Shown: piece after piece, positions 35,571 through 45,702 of the stretch
Layout of the letters: every line of letters starts with the position of its first letter
Numbering within the stretch: the first letter of the stretch is position 1
Assembly: GCA_029077825.1 (NCBI GenBank)
Contig: JAQNCT010000004.1
Span: 1-64,000 of the forward strand
Origin: Acidocella sp.
GTDB lineage: Bacteria > Pseudomonadota > Alphaproteobacteria > Acetobacterales > Acetobacteraceae
Length of the DNA stretch: 64,000 nt
Reading direction: 5' to 3'
The notes under the pieces: model-generated
Told to the model about the DNA's origin: nothing
What the model saw: the letters and a program-made list of their open reading frames with translations, nothing else
Database searches by the model: none
Translations under genes and position numbers: made by a program

Positions 35571-37255
35571 AATTACAGCGTGACGGCAGGCTGCTGGTTT
35601 TTGGCGGTTGCTACAGCAATTTACAGGCAACCCAGGCGTTGTTTCACCAAGCGCAGCGCCTGGGCATTGCCGCTTCAAACATGATCTGCACGGGTGATAT
35701 TATTGCCTATGGGGCGGATGCGCAGGCAACTTTGGCGTTGGTGCGCCGTGCGGGTGTTGCCGTGGTGATGGGCAATTGTGAGGAAGCTTTTGGCGCGCAA
35801 TCTGATGATTGTGGCTGTGGCTTCCCCAAGGGTTCAGCCTGTGATGTTCTGGCCGCCGCCTGGTATGCGCACGCGGCAGCGGAGATTGATGAGTTTGACC
35901 GCCATTACATGGCGCACCTGCCAAAACATATTGAAATTGCCGTGGCGGGCAAAAAAATACTGTTTGTGCACGGCAATGTGGAGCGGATCAACGCGTTTGT
36001 TTTTCCCTCCGCCAGTGACCTTGAGCTTGAGCACCAGTTGGAATTATCAGGCTGCGATGCGTTGGTCGCGGGGCATTGCGGCATCCCCTTTACCAGAACT
36101 CTGGGTGATAAAGTCTGGCATAATGCCGGCAGCATTGGGATGCCTGCCAATGATGGCACGCCGCGCGGCTGGTTTAGCACCATTGATGTTCAGGACGGTG
36201 ACATCTCGATCATCAGCCATCCTTTAATCTATGATTATCGGGCCGCAGCAGACTCAATGCGGCAGGTTGGGTTACCAGAGCCGTATGCGGCAGCACTTGA
36301 GACGGGTATTTGGCCCAGTTTAGATATTCTGCCGGCGGTTGAGCGCTATTTTACCGGGGTTGCGCTAGAACAACGCGCCATAGCTGAAGAAATTCCTAAA
36401 GTTGTACTGCAGAGGCTGGAAAATTTATGGGTAAACACTGGTAGCCGGTGCAACCTGGCATGCCGGAACTGCTTTATGGAAAGCACGCCCCGTAATGATG
36501 ATTTAAGCTATTTCAGGCTGGCTGATTTTAAGGCCATTTTGGCGCAACTACCCCCCACAGTGGTTGAAATTGGCTTTACCGGTGGTGAGCCTTTCATGAA
36601 CCCTGACATCATGGCGATGCTGGATATGTGCCTGGCATCTGGGCGGCGCGCACTGGTGCTAACCAACGCCATGCGCCCGATGCAAAAACATGCCACAGCG
36701 CTTGCCCGTTTGGTTGCAAGCCATGCGGGCGGTTTGGCCATTAGGGTCTCATTGGACCATTACCAACCCGGCCGGCATGAAATTTTGCGCGGCAAGGGGA
36801 GTTTTAAGCCAAGTTTGGCGGGGCTCAAGCTGCTGGCGGAACTTGGCGCCAATTTGTCAGTCGCCGCGCGCACCCCTTGGGGTGAGACACAGGCCATGAT
36901 CCGCGCCGGGTTTGCCGGGTTGTTTGCTGAGCAGGGACTAGGCTTGGATGCCCATAACCCAGAGGCGCTGGTGCTGTTCCCGGAGATGGATATGGCAGCG
37001 CATGATGTAACCCGCGTGACCAGCCAGGCACTCTCATTGCTGGGGGAGGATAACCCTTTGATGTGCGTGAACTCTCGGATGGTGCTGCGGCGCAAAGGTG
37101 AGGCAAGCATGAGCTTTACGCCGTGCACTTTATTGCCGGATGTGAACCTTGGCTCATCTTTGGCACAGGCCCTAGCGCCGGTTACGCTGGCGCACGCCCG
37201 TTGCGGGCAGTTTTGCGTGTATGGCGGCGCCTCATGCGCAGGTGCCCCTGGTTAA
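35567..37255 (+). CDS. Metallophosphoesterase-like / radical SAM fusion protein
   Basis: 562 residues starting at GTG 35567, which overlaps the MFS stop. Residues 1-245 look like a metallophosphoesterase: GD at 43-44, GNCE at 69-72, VHGN around 135 and GHC at 169-171. But the first Asp-x-His motif is replaced by GGCYSN (13-18), and an insert carries Cys82, Cys84 and Cys92. Residues 290-480 are a radical SAM domain: Cys295, Cys299 and Cys302 in CNLACRNC bind the 4Fe-4S cluster and GGEP is at 339-342. The C-terminus has Cys500, 520, 546, 550 and 557, a SPASM-like pattern that could hold an auxiliary cluster. Product and substrate are unknown. The two halves joined in one chain is the notable point. 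Confidence 0.85.
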   Translation: MKLQRDGRLLVFGGCYSNLQATQALFHQAQRLGIAASNMICTGDIIAYGADAQATLALVRRAGVAVVMGNCEEAFGAQSDDCGCGFPKGSACDVLAAAWYAHAAAEIDEFDRHYMAHLPKHIEIAVAGKKILFVHGNVERINAFVFPSASDLELEHQLELSGCDALVAGHCGIPFTRTLGDKVWHNAGSIGMPANDGTPRGWFSTIDVQDGDISIISHPLIYDYRAAADSMRQVGLPEPYAAALETGIWPSLDILPAVERYFTGVALEQRAIAEEIPKVVLQRLENLWVNTGSRCNLACRNCFMESTPRNDDLSYFRLADFKAILAQLPPTVVEIGFTGGEPFMNPDIMAMLDMCLASGRRALVLTNAMRPMQKHATALARLVASHAGGLAIRVSLDHYQPGRHEILRGKGSFKPSLAGLKLLAELGANLSVAARTPWGETQAMIRAGFAGLFAEQGLGLDAHNPEALVLFPEMDMAAHDVTRVTSQALSLLGEDNPLMCVNSRMVLRRKGEASMSFTPCTLLPDVNLGSSLAQALAPVTLAHARCGQFCVYGGASCAGAPG

Positions 37256-37296
37256 AACCCACTTGTGAAGCTTGGCTGACCGTGCTGTTTGCGAGC

Positions 37297-38847
37297 ATGC
37301 AAGATGAAAAAATTCTGATCCTGGATTTCGGCAGCCAGGTAACACAGTTGATTGCCAGGCGGCTGCGTGAGTCTGGTGTGTATTGTGAAATTTGGCCGTT
37401 TAATGCGGACCCCGGGCGCATAGCGGCATTTAATGCCAGGGGGTTTATTCTCTCTGGGGGGCCAGCCAGTGTTTCTGATGCCGGTTCACCCCGCGCGCCC
37501 GCCATAGTATTTTCCGCTGGCGTGCCGGTACTGGGCATTTGTTATGGGCAGATGACCATGTGCGCCCAACTGGGTGGTGATGTAAGCGGTGCTGAAATTC
37601 GTGAATTTGGCCGCGCCTATGTTGATGTGATTGAAGATTGCGCCTTGTTTGAAGGCGCCTGGGCGAAGGGTGCCCGTGAGCAGGTTTGGATGAGCCATGG
37701 CGACCATATCTCAGCGCCGCCGCCAGGTTTTCGTACCGTTGCCATAAGTGAAGGCGCACCTTTTGCGCTGATTGCTGATGATGTGCGGCGTTTTTATGGG
37801 CTGATGTTTCACCCAGAAGTGGTGCATACGCCGCATGGCGCGCAACTGCTGCGTAATTTTACCCATAATGTGTGCAAGCTCTCCGGCGGCTGGACGATGG
37901 CCGGCTTCCGGGAGGCTGAAAAAGCCAAAATTCGTGCCAAGGTTGGAACCAGCCGGGTGGTTTGTGGTTTGTCCGGCGGGGTAGATTCCTCAGTGGCTGC
38001 CGCTTTGATCCATGAAGCTATCGGCGACCAGTTAACCTGCATTTTTGTGGACCATGGGTTGTTGCGCGCCCATGAGGCTGAGCAGGTTGTGAAGGTTTTT
38101 CGCGATCAATTCAAAATCAATCTGATCCATCGTGATGCCTCAGATTTATTTTTAGGCAAGCTGGCGGGGGTTACTGACCCGGAACAGAAGCGAAAAATTA
38201 TTGGTAAATTATTTATTGATGTGTTTGACGAAGAAGCCGCTAAAATTGGCGGTGCTGAATTTCTTGCGCAGGGAACTTTGTACCCTGATGTTATTGAATC
38301 AGTCAGTGCATTGGGTGGCCCAAGCGTTACCATCAAGTCACACCATAATGTTGGCGGGCTGCCAGCCCATATGAAAATGCAACTGGTTGAGCCGTTGCGC
38401 GAGCTGTTCAAGGATGAAGTGCGCGTACTGGGCCGTGAACTGGGTTTGCCAGAAGCGATTGTTGGCCGGCATCCCTTCCCGGGGCCTGGCTTGGCAATAC
38501 GCATTCTGGGTGCGGTAACCCGCGAGGCAGTGGCCATATTGCAGAAAGCTGACGCGATTTATTTGGAAGAGATTCAATCCGCTGGGTTATACAACGCCAT
38601 TTGGCAGGCGTTTGCGGTGTTGTTGCCGGTAAAATCTGTGGGGGTTATGGGGGATGGCCGGACTTATGACCAAGTGTGCGCCTTGCGCGCGGTAACCAGC
38701 ACGGATGGTATGACCGCTGATGTTTACCCATTCGAGATGGCATTTCTCTCCCGTGTGTCCAACAGAATTGTCAATGAGGTGCGCGGTATCAACCGTGTGA
38801 CTTATGATATTACCAGCAAGCCACCTGGCACGATCGAGTGGGAATGA
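37297..38847 (+). CDS. guaA: GMP synthase (glutamine-hydrolysing)
   Basis: 516 residues from ATG 37297 ([25 protein letters not shown]), normal length. The frame is open further upstream, but only this ATG gives the family N-terminus. It makes GMP from XMP, ATP and glutamine. The glutaminase Cys is in GICYGQM, and the His-Glu pair in FHPEVVHT. The PP-loop of the ATP pyrophosphatase domain is [10 protein letters not shown]. The C-terminal dimerisation domain ends [20 protein letters not shown], as in all GuaA proteins. It lies 41 bases after the fusion gene and 4 bases before a hydrolase gene. Confidence 0.96.
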   Translation: MQDEKILILDFGSQVTQLIARRLRESGVYCEIWPFNADPGRIAAFNARGFILSGGPASVSDAGSPRAPAIVFSAGVPVLGICYGQMTMCAQLGGDVSGAEIREFGRAYVDVIEDCALFEGAWAKGAREQVWMSHGDHISAPPPGFRTVAISEGAPFALIADDVRRFYGLMFHPEVVHTPHGAQLLRNFTHNVCKLSGGWTMAGFREAEKAKIRAKVGTSRVVCGLSGGVDSSVAAALIHEAIGDQLTCIFVDHGLLRAHEAEQVVKVFRDQFKINLIHRDASDLFLGKLAGVTDPEQKRKIIGKLFIDVFDEEAAKIGGAEFLAQGTLYPDVIESVSALGGPSVTIKSHHNVGGLPAHMKMQLVEPLRELFKDEVRVLGRELGLPEAIVGRHPFPGPGLAIRILGAVTREAVAILQKADAIYLEEIQSAGLYNAIWQAFAVLLPVKSVGVMGDGRTYDQVCALRAVTSTDGMTADVYPFEMAFLSRVSNRIVNEVRGINRVTYDITSKPPGTIEWE

Positions 38848-38851
38848 TTTC

Positions 38852-39487
38852 ATGGGCGAACTAAAAGTAAAACTAATTCCAGTAACGCCCTTTGAGCAAA
38901 ATTGCGCGTTGATTTGGAACGCTGAAACCCTGAAAGGTGCGGTGATTGACCCTGGCGGCGATATTGAAAAAATAACCCAGGCGATAAAATCAGCGGGTGT
39001 TACGGTTGAAGCAATTTACTTAACCCATGGGCACCTAGACCATGCCGCGGGTGCCAATGAATTGGCGGCAGTTTTGGGCATGCCAATTATCGGGCCCCAT
39101 ACGGCTGATAAATTTTTGTTGGATAGTTTGCCAGAACAAGCCATCCGTTTTGGCGTGCACGGGCTAAAAGCTGTGAAGCCGGACCAATGGCTGAATGAAG
39201 GCGATACAATAGCGATTGGCGGTGAGAATTTTGAGGTTTTGCACTGCCCTGGCCATACGCCTGGGCATGTAGTGTTTGTAAACCGCACGCTTAATTTTGG
39301 CATTTTTGGTGATGTGCTGTTTCGCAATTCCGTAGGCCGTACTGATTTTGAATATGGCAACCATGCGGATTTAATAATCGCCATCACTACAAAAATCATG
39401 GTGTTGCCAGATGATTTTGGTTTTATTTGCGGGCACGGCGCAAGTTCAACTATTGGTGCTGAACGCAAAAGCAACCCGTTTATATAA
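38852..39487 (+). CDS. MBL-fold hydrolase (glyoxalase II-like)
   Basis: 211 residues from ATG 38852, four bases after the guaA stop. Metallo-beta-lactamase fold with the metal site His-x-His-x-Asp-His in THGHLDHAAG, HCPGHTPGHVVF, the Asp in GDVLFRNSVGRTDF and the final His in ICGHG. This is the YcbL/glyoxalase-II-like subgroup that acts on thioesters such as S-lactoylglutathione; the exact substrate is not certain. It may share the guaA transcript and is closed by the strong hairpin downstream. Confidence 0.88.
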   Translation: MGELKVKLIPVTPFEQNCALIWNAETLKGAVIDPGGDIEKITQAIKSAGVTVEAIYLTHGHLDHAAGANELAAVLGMPIIGPHTADKFLLDSLPEQAIRFGVHGLKAVKPDQWLNEGDTIAIGGENFEVLHCPGHTPGHVVFVNRTLNFGIFGDVLFRNSVGRTDFEYGNHADLIIAITTKIMVLPDDFGFICGHGASSTIGAERKSNPFI

Positions 39488-39505
39488 TATATGTTGCTTT
39501 AAAGT

Positions 39506-39544
39506 AATGGGCTACCGCGGCAAAACCTCCCGCGGTAGCCCATT
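39506..39544. terminator. Strong bidirectional hairpin between the MBL and ppk genes
   Basis: Perfect 15-bp inverted repeat: AATGGGCTACCGCGG (39506-39520) and CCGCGGTAGCCCATT (39530-39544), with loop CAAAACCTC. A-rich sequence follows on the plus side and T/A-rich on the minus side. It sits between convergent genes, so it probably ends both transcripts. Confidence 0.8.
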
Positions 39545-39584
39545 AATAAATACGAAGATGTAACTAATTAAGCTGCGTTCAAAC

Positions 39585-41750
39585 CTAATCGACACGCCGC
39601 TTATATTTACCCTTTGGTTTATCAGCACTCAGCCCACCGTGAATGGCTGACCCCCGCCCCGACAGGGACGGGTTAGTCATGAAATATTCGTGGGCTGAGG
39701 CCGGGGGGTCTCCGGGTGTTACCCGCACCCATGACCCATCAGGGCGTAGCTCAGATGATTGTGCATCATCACGCAAATTCACCACCATAATTTGGTCAAG
39801 GATTTGCGCGTGCACAGTTTCATTATGGATGGGCACAAAGGTTTCAATCCGGCCATCCATATTGCGGGCCATCCAGTCAGCGCTTGAAATGAATACCTTG
39901 TTTTCCCGGGAGGGTAATGGATGGCCATTTGCAAAAACACAAATACGGGCATGCTCCAAAAAGCGCCCCACAATTGATTTTACTTTAATATTTTCTGACA
40001 TGCCCGCCACCCCAGGCCGCAGGCAGCAAATACCCCGGACCACGATGTTAATCGGCACACCAACGCGTGAAGCTTCGTAAAGCTGGTCGATCAACCGGTC
40101 ATCAACCAGGGAATTCATTTTCAACCACATGCCGGCTGGTTTGCCAGCTTTGGCATTGGCAATTTCCTGGTCAATCAGGGCGCCAATGGTTTTGCGCGTG
40201 GTAAGCGGGGAGAAGGCTAATTGTTCCATCTCTTCGGGCCGGGCATAGCCGGTCATGTAGTTAAACAGCCGGGCGGCATCGCGGGTTAAGGCTGGCTCAC
40301 AGGTAAAATATGATAAATCAGTGTAAATCCGCGCGGTGATGGGGTGATAATTCCCGGTGCCAAAATGCGCGTAGGCCCGCAAGCTGCCGGATTCACGGCG
40401 CACCACATATGAGATTTTGGCGTGCGTTTTAAGGCCAATAAACCCGTACACAACCTGCACACCAGCAGCTTCAAGTGAACGCGACAGCCGGATATTTGCC
40501 TCCTCATCAAAACGCGCGCGCAATTCCACCATGGCGGTAACTGATTTGCCAGCCTCTGAGGCTTCAATAAGCGCTTTAACAATCGGGGAATCCCGGCTGG
40601 TGCGGTAAAGCGTTTGCTTAATCGCAACCACGGCAGGGTCAGCTGCGGCCTGGCGAAGAAACTGCACCACCACATCAAAGCTTTCAAACGGATGATGCAC
40701 CAGAATATCCTTGGCGCGGATGGCAGCAAAACAATCACCGGCAAAATCACGGATACGTTCAGGGAAGCGCGCCGTATAAGGCGGAAATAGTAAGTCGGGC
40801 CGGTCATCAACAATCAGTTGTTTGACATCCACCAGGCCCATGATGCCGGTTTCAATGTAAATTTCGTCATTTGGCGCATCGACGGCATGCGTTACGAGCT
40901 CGCGCAATTCATGCGGCATTTCGGCTTGAATTGTGAGTTGAATGGCCTTGCCGCGGCGGCGGCGTTTCAGTGCGGTTTCATAGGACTGCACAAGATCTTC
41001 GGCTTCTTCTTCAAATTCAACATCCGTATCGCGGATCAGCCGGAATAACCCGGAGCCTTCAACCTTAAAGCCGGGGAACAGGCGGTTCATGAACATGCTG
41101 ACCAGATCTTCAAGCATAACAAACCGGATCGGTTGGCCTGGTTCTGTTGGCAAGCGCACAAAGCGTTCAATCTGGCTGGGCATGGGTATTAGCGCTGCCA
41201 TGTTACCATGGTCATCGTCGCGCGCGAGATTCAGGGCCATGACCAGCCCCATATTGGGTATGAACGGGAAGGGGTGCGCCGGGTCAACCGCCAGAGGCGT
41301 TAGTACCGGAAATACTCTCTCCATAAAGTAACTATCAAGGAATTGCGCATCATCAGATGTTAGGGAAATGGTCGGGCAGACCACAATGCCCGCTGTCGCC
41401 AGCAAGGTGCGAAGATGGCTAAAGGCGCGTTGTTGAGCGGCGATGAGTTCCCTTGCGTGACCATTGATGGCGATGAGTTGCTGGGCGGGTGTTGCCCCGT
41501 CAGCTGAGCGTTCAAGCACGCCAGCATTTGATTGACCGATTAAGCCGGCGACGCGCACCGAGTAAAATTCATCGAGGTTCGAGGCACTGATTGAAACAAA
41601 GCGCAGGCGCTCCAGCAACGGATGGCGGGGATTTTCAGCCTCGGAGACAACGCGGAAATTGAAATCGAGCCACGAAAGTTCACGATTGATGAAGCGGTTT
41701 GGGTCATCAAAGGTAATTTCGGCTACGGGAGCCGTCGCGGATTGATCCAT
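39585..41750 (-). CDS. ppk: Polyphosphate kinase
   Basis: 721 residues, PPK1 family. It polymerises the gamma phosphate of ATP into polyphosphate. The N-terminal part starts [45 protein letters not shown], which is diagnostic. The phospholipase-D-like catalytic domains contain the phospho-His region [25 protein letters not shown] and the later [41 protein letters not shown]. It lies downstream of hdaA and an AI-2E permease on the same strand, an arrangement common in alphaproteobacteria. Confidence 0.95.
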   Translation of the reverse strand: MDQSATAPVAEITFDDPNRFINRELSWLDFNFRVVSEAENPRHPLLERLRFVSISASNLDEFYSVRVAGLIGQSNAGVLERSADGATPAQQLIAINGHARELIAAQQRAFSHLRTLLATAGIVVCPTISLTSDDAQFLDSYFMERVFPVLTPLAVDPAHPFPFIPNMGLVMALNLARDDDHGNMAALIPMPSQIERFVRLPTEPGQPIRFVMLEDLVSMFMNRLFPGFKVEGSGLFRLIRDTDVEFEEEAEDLVQSYETALKRRRRGKAIQLTIQAEMPHELRELVTHAVDAPNDEIYIETGIMGLVDVKQLIVDDRPDLLFPPYTARFPERIRDFAGDCFAAIRAKDILVHHPFESFDVVVQFLRQAAADPAVVAIKQTLYRTSRDSPIVKALIEASEAGKSVTAMVELRARFDEEANIRLSRSLEAAGVQVVYGFIGLKTHAKISYVVRRESGSLRAYAHFGTGNYHPITARIYTDLSYFTCEPALTRDAARLFNYMTGYARPEEMEQLAFSPLTTRKTIGALIDQEIANAKAGKPAGMWLKMNSLVDDRLIDQLYEASRVGVPINIVVRGICCLRPGVAGMSENIKVKSIVGRFLEHARICVFANGHPLPSRENKVFISSADWMARNMDGRIETFVPIHNETVHAQILDQIMVVNLRDDAQSSELRPDGSWVRVTPGDPPASAHEYFMTNPSLSGRGSAIHGGLSADKPKGKYKRRVD

Positions 41751-41816
41751 GGTTTGTTCCTACATCAACGCTGGGCTGCCGGGCGAGTGACGGTTTTGTA
41801 ACAGTTTTTCACCGGG

Positions 41817-42476
41817 TTAGTCGATTACGCTTAGATCATAGATCAGGTTGAGCGCTAGCGTGCGCGTTATTTTGCCCCCGTTAGCCAAGGCAGCACGATC
41901 TAGCCGAACGACCGCCTCGGCGAGTGCCGCGGGTGTGCGGGGCAGGTGGGACAGAAGTAAATTTTGAACATGAATGTCTAATACGAGCTGCCGGGAGGCG
42001 GCCAGATGGGCTAAAAATATAGCCAATTCAGCATCCTCGGGGGCGCGAATTTCGGTGGCCAGGCTGGCGCGTAAGCGGCTTGCCAAGTCTGGCAACTGTA
42101 GCGTTTGCCGTGCAGGTGGTAGCCGTGCGGTCATCAGCACCGGGTACCCGGCCTCGGCGGCGGCATTTAATAGGTGCAGCAGCGCAATTTCGTCGGCTGG
42201 TAAATCGGCATCATCAATGGCCAGGGGGCATAAGGGTGCTTCTAATATGCCCCTTAAATATGGGCCGAGGAGAATTTTTGCCTGGTTGGCGGCGGCCCAG
42301 ATATGGAGCAGGTGCGTCTTGCCGCACCCGGCCTCGCCCCATAAAACCAGTCGGCCATTTGTCCAGCCGGAAGGATTAGCGAGCCATTTTTGGGCAAGGG
42401 CGTTGCCGGTGTTCGACCAAAAATTATTTGCGCAATAGTCTGGCTTTTGGTCAAACGGAAGCAGCAGCTGCCTCAT
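41817..42476 (-). CDS. hdaA: HdaA/Hda, regulatory inactivator of DnaA
   Basis: 219 residues from ATG 42476 (MRQLLLPFDQKPDYCANNFW). The frame runs open upstream across the permease gene, but the ATGA overlap with the permease stop and the clamp-binding motif QLLLPF (residues 3-8) settle the start. The AAA+ domain has Walker A GEAGCGKTHLLH, a weak Walker B (CPLAIDDADLP) and a sensor-like PVLMTARLPP. With the sliding clamp (dnaN at 9.9 kb) it stimulates ATP hydrolysis by DnaA after initiation. Confidence 0.85.
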   Translation of the reverse strand: MRQLLLPFDQKPDYCANNFWSNTGNALAQKWLANPSGWTNGRLVLWGEAGCGKTHLLHIWAAANQAKILLGPYLRGILEAPLCPLAIDDADLPADEIALLHLLNAAAEAGYPVLMTARLPPARQTLQLPDLASRLRASLATEIRAPEDAELAIFLAHLAASRQLVLDIHVQNLLLSHLPRTPAALAEAVVRLDRAALANGGKITRTLALNLIYDLSVID

Positions 42477-43609
42477 GGCCCCGGCGGTGTTTCCAAATGC
42501 GGCGTTTCCAGATGTGGTGTGTCCAAATAAAGTGGGCTTAACAAGTAGCGCTTCAGCCAAAAGCGCGCCAATACGCCCAGGGTTGCCGTAACTGGAACAG
42601 CCAACATAATGCCAAGAAACCCAAAAGCCGCTGCCCCCGCGAACAGAGAAAATATAACCCAAACGGCTGGCAGGCCAACACGGTCTCCTAGAAACCGCGG
42701 CTGGATTACATAGTCGTTCAGGGCTTGGCCAAGCGCAAATACCGCCAGAACTGCAAACACACCATGCCAGCCCGGTTCCTGCGACAGTACCAAAAGTACG
42801 GCACTGCCAGCGCCAATGATTGTGCCCACATAAGGGATAAATGAGAGGAAACCTGCCGTAAGCCCCACAATCAACCCTAAATCCAACCCAACAATGGTAA
42901 GGCCGGCGGCATAGATAACCGCCAAAATCAGGCAGCAAATTGCCTGCCCGCGAATCCAGGCAGCCAAAATCCGATTCACTTCCAGGGCTTGCGCGCGAAT
43001 CACAGCCTCATAAGGGCGCGGCAGCCAGGTATCCACATGGCGGATAATGCCCGGCCAATCCCGCAAAAAATAGAATGCCACAATCGGGGTAATGACAAGC
43101 AGGGTCAGGATATTGACCACAGCAAAGCCGCTGCCAACGATATTGCCGGCGGCGGTTTCCGCAAACGAGACAATAGCCCCCGCTTGATTGGTAGCCAGGT
43201 CCTTCAATTTTTGGCTCATGACGCCAGGACCAAGCCGGGCCTGTAGGACATATATGATGTGGCCAAAGTCAGCTTGCGCCGTTTTTATGTAATTTGGCAG
43301 GTTGGTGATGAGAATTGTCGCCTGGGCGGAAATGATGGGGTAGAGCAACAGGATAAAAAGCGCCACAAACAGCAGAACCGCGATGAGCAAGATAGCTGCG
43401 CCAATTGAGCGTGGTACCCTGTGAGCGGACAGCCGGCTGACCGCAGGGTCAAGGAAGTAAGCCACGCCGGCAGCCACCACAAAAGGCGTAAATGCAGCCG
43501 AAAACAACTTAAAAAACAACCAAACGACCAACAAAAGCCCCAATACCAGGCCAAGGCGCTGCCATTGGGTTTTGCGGGCGGTATCAGCTTGTGGGCGCGG
43601 AATGTTCAT
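42473..43609 (-). CDS. AI-2E family transporter (PerM-like permease)
   Basis: 378 residues from ATG 43609 (MNIPRPQADTARK); the frame extends further to 43729 but would cross the divergent purM start region. About eight membrane helices: two near the N-terminus (LGLVLGLLLVVWLFFKLFSAAF), a cytoplasmic/periplasmic middle, and a C-terminal cluster with the family signature GLTAGFLSFIPYVGTIIGAGSAVLL and VIQPRFLGDRVGLPAVWVIFSLFAGAAAFGFLGIMLAVP. Some homologues export AI-2, others act as Na+/H+ exchangers; the role here is unknown. It is translationally coupled to hdaA by an ATGA overlap. Confidence 0.87.
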   Translation of the reverse strand: MNIPRPQADTARKTQWQRLGLVLGLLLVVWLFFKLFSAAFTPFVVAAGVAYFLDPAVSRLSAHRVPRSIGAAILLIAVLLFVALFILLLYPIISAQATILITNLPNYIKTAQADFGHIIYVLQARLGPGVMSQKLKDLATNQAGAIVSFAETAAGNIVGSGFAVVNILTLLVITPIVAFYFLRDWPGIIRHVDTWLPRPYEAVIRAQALEVNRILAAWIRGQAICCLILAVIYAAGLTIVGLDLGLIVGLTAGFLSFIPYVGTIIGAGSAVLLVLSQEPGWHGVFAVLAVFALGQALNDYVIQPRFLGDRVGLPAVWVIFSLFAGAAAFGFLGIMLAVPVTATLGVLARFWLKRYLLSPLYLDTPHLETPHLETPPGP

Positions 43610-43727
43610 GCCAGCACCGTCACTGATTGCGCCTGGGGTGCACCTATGGTGAAAGATGCGACGTATTGATCGGGCGGGCATGGGTGTCGAGAACTCATGG
43701 CACTGACTTAGCGCATTGGGGGCTGAC

Positions 43728-44765
43728 ATGACTAGCGTGACCTATCGGGATGCCGGGGTTGATATTGAGGCGGGCGATGCGCTGGTTGAAGCGATTAAGC
43801 CGCTGGCCAAGGCAACCACCCGCAAGGGGGTATTGGGAGGGCTTGGCGGTTTTGGCGCCTTGTTCGACCTGAAAGCCTCGGGCTACCAGGACCCTATTTT
43901 GGTCTCCACAACAGATGGCGTTGGCACCAAGCTGAAACTTGCGATTGACACTGGCATTCATGATTTTGTCGGGATTGATCTGGTGGCGATGTGCGTGAAC
44001 GATTTGGTGGTTCAGGGTGCGGCCCCATTGTTTTTTCTGGATTATTTTGCCACCGGCGCGTTGGATGTTGCGGCGGCTACGCGGGTGATTGCAGGCATTG
44101 CCCAGGGTTGCCACATGGCAGGCTGTGCCTTGGTAGGGGGTGAGACCGCCGAGATGCCAGGGCTGTACGCCCATGGTGATTACGACCTTGCCGGATTTTC
44201 AGTGGGTGCGGCTGAGCGCGGCAAATTATTGCCAGCCAATGTAAAACTAGGCGATGCTATCATTGGGTTGCCAAGTTCGGGCGTTCATTCCAATGGATTT
44301 TCCCTGGTCAGGCGCGTGCTTGCCGATGCAAGGCTGGGCTTGGGTGAAGCCGCTGCGTTCTCGCGTGATGAAACTTATGGGCAAGCACTGATGAAGCCTA
44401 CCCGTATTTATGTCCGCTCCATGCTGGCCTTGCACGGGGCCGATTTGCTGAAAGGTGCTGCGCATATTACGGGCGGCGGTTTGCCGGGTAATTTGCCAAG
44501 GGCGCTACCCGCTGGCATGGGCGCTAAGCTGGCAGCACCCTGGCCGGTTCCGGCGGTGTTCCCCTGGTTGGCGAAAACCGGCAACATTGCACCCCATGAG
44601 ATGCTGCGGGTTTTCAACTGCGGCGTGGGCATGGCGCTCATTGTCTCAGATGCGCAAGCGGCAATGAAGATTTTGCGTGAGGCGGGTGAGGAGCCATTTT
44701 TATTGGGTTCGGTCACTGATACCCCTGGCGTTGAAATTGTTGATGAAGCTTTGATTTTCGGGTGA
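43728..44765 (+). CDS. purM: Phosphoribosylformylglycinamidine cyclo-ligase (AIR synthetase)
   Basis: 345 residues from ATG 43728; an in-frame TTG at 43716 is less likely. Fifth step of purine synthesis: closes FGAM to AIR with ATP. Key elements are SVTYRDAGVDIEAGD, the glycine-rich GVLGGLGGFGALFDL, STTDGVGTKLKLA, the Mg site region MCVNDLVVQGAAPLFFLDY, VGGETAEMPG and ITGGGLPGNLPRALP. purN overlaps its stop. It is divergent from the AI-2E permease with about 120 bases between starts. Confidence 0.96.
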   Translation: MTSVTYRDAGVDIEAGDALVEAIKPLAKATTRKGVLGGLGGFGALFDLKASGYQDPILVSTTDGVGTKLKLAIDTGIHDFVGIDLVAMCVNDLVVQGAAPLFFLDYFATGALDVAAATRVIAGIAQGCHMAGCALVGGETAEMPGLYAHGDYDLAGFSVGAAERGKLLPANVKLGDAIIGLPSSGVHSNGFSLVRRVLADARLGLGEAAAFSRDETYGQALMKPTRIYVRSMLALHGADLLKGAAHITGGGLPGNLPRALPAGMGAKLAAPWPVPAVFPWLAKTGNIAPHEMLRVFNCGVGMALIVSDAQAAMKILREAGEEPFLLGSVTDTPGVEIVDEALIFG

Positions 44766-45349
44766 AACCGCGCGTTGCCATTTTAATTTCAGGGCGTGGC
44801 TCCAATATGGCAGCGCTGATTGAGGCTGCCCGAGCGCCTGATTATCCGGCAGAAATCGTGCTCATTCTGTCTAATCGTGAAGATGCGCCAGGCTTGGCTT
44901 TTGCCCGAGATCAAGGTGTTCGGGCCGTGGCCATTGGGACACAGCGCTTTGGGCGTGACCGGGAGGCGCATGAGCGCGCCATCAATACCGAATTAAGGAA
45001 TGCCGACGTTCAGATTGTATGCTTAGCCGGATATATGCGTCTGTTGACCCCGTATCTGGTGGGGGAATGGGCGGGGCGCATGTTGAATATCCACCCCAGT
45101 CTGCTGCCGAAATATCCTGGATTGGATACGCATAAAAAAGTCCTGGAGGCCGGCGAGACCATTCACGGCTGTACGGTGCATCTTGTTACCGAGCAAATGG
45201 ACGAGGGCCCGATTCTGGCGCAAGCGCACGTGCCGGTACTGCCGGGCGATACTGAAGCAACACTTGCGGCGCGCGTCCTGATTGAAGAACATAGGGTCTA
45301 TCCTGAGGCCTTGGCTAAATGGGCCGCACAAGAGCATTTTAAAACTTAA
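44762..45349 (+). CDS. purN: Phosphoribosylglycinamide formyltransferase (GAR transformylase)
   Basis: 195 residues starting GTG 44762, overlapping the purM TGA as GTGA. Formyl-THF-dependent formylation of GAR. Motifs are the N-terminal GRGSNMAALIEA, CLAGYMRLLTPYLV, the catalytic HPSLLPKYPGLDTH and GCTVHLVTEQMDEGPIL with the conserved Asp. Coupled translation with purM is usual in this class. Confidence 0.96.
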   Translation: MKPRVAILISGRGSNMAALIEAARAPDYPAEIVLILSNREDAPGLAFARDQGVRAVAIGTQRFGRDREAHERAINTELRNADVQIVCLAGYMRLLTPYLVGEWAGRMLNIHPSLLPKYPGLDTHKKVLEAGETIHGCTVHLVTEQMDEGPILAQAHVPVLPGDTEATLAARVLIEEHRVYPEALAKWAAQEHFKT

Positions 45350-45488
45350 GATAGAACGTCCCGCCGTTACTTCTCTTGCAAAGGGAGTTCGCTCTGAAAA
45401 ACTATTGCCAAACCGAAGTATTGCCCGCTAAAGGGACAATGCAAGCCCTATTTAAGGGTTTGAAACGGTATGGCAGGCAGGAAAACTT

Positions 45489-45650
45489 ATGGCTGAGCAG
45501 ATTTCTAAACATAACGAGTCCGCGGAAAATGACCCGTTCACCTCTGTAAGCCAGAATGGCTGGAACCGCTTTAGCCGGTTTTTGCTGATCAATGTGCTGG
45601 TCGCTGTTTCTATACTGTTGCTGATCGGCGCTTTTACCGTTTGGTCCTAG
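45489..45650 (+). CDS. Small single-helix membrane protein, possibly aa3 oxidase subunit IV-like
   Basis: 53 residues from ATG 45489 with AGGAAAA just upstream (at about 45478). The N-terminal 25 residues are polar (MAEQISKHNESAENDPFTSV); residues about 27-52 (WNRFSRFLLINVLVAVSILLLIGAF) form one membrane helix and the protein ends VWS. The arrangement, a polar head with a W..F.RF..-type helix entry, resembles the small CoxIV-type subunit of alphaproteobacterial aa3 oxidases, but no cytochrome oxidase gene is near and similarity is too short to prove. The 138 bases between purN and it show no other feature. Confidence 0.5.
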   Translation: MAEQISKHNESAENDPFTSVSQNGWNRFSRFLLINVLVAVSILLLIGAFTVWS

Positions 45651-45702
45651 CGTTCCGAGAGGGCTGATTGCTCTCTGGTGTGAGTAGTGTTTTGTTCTTG
45701 GT

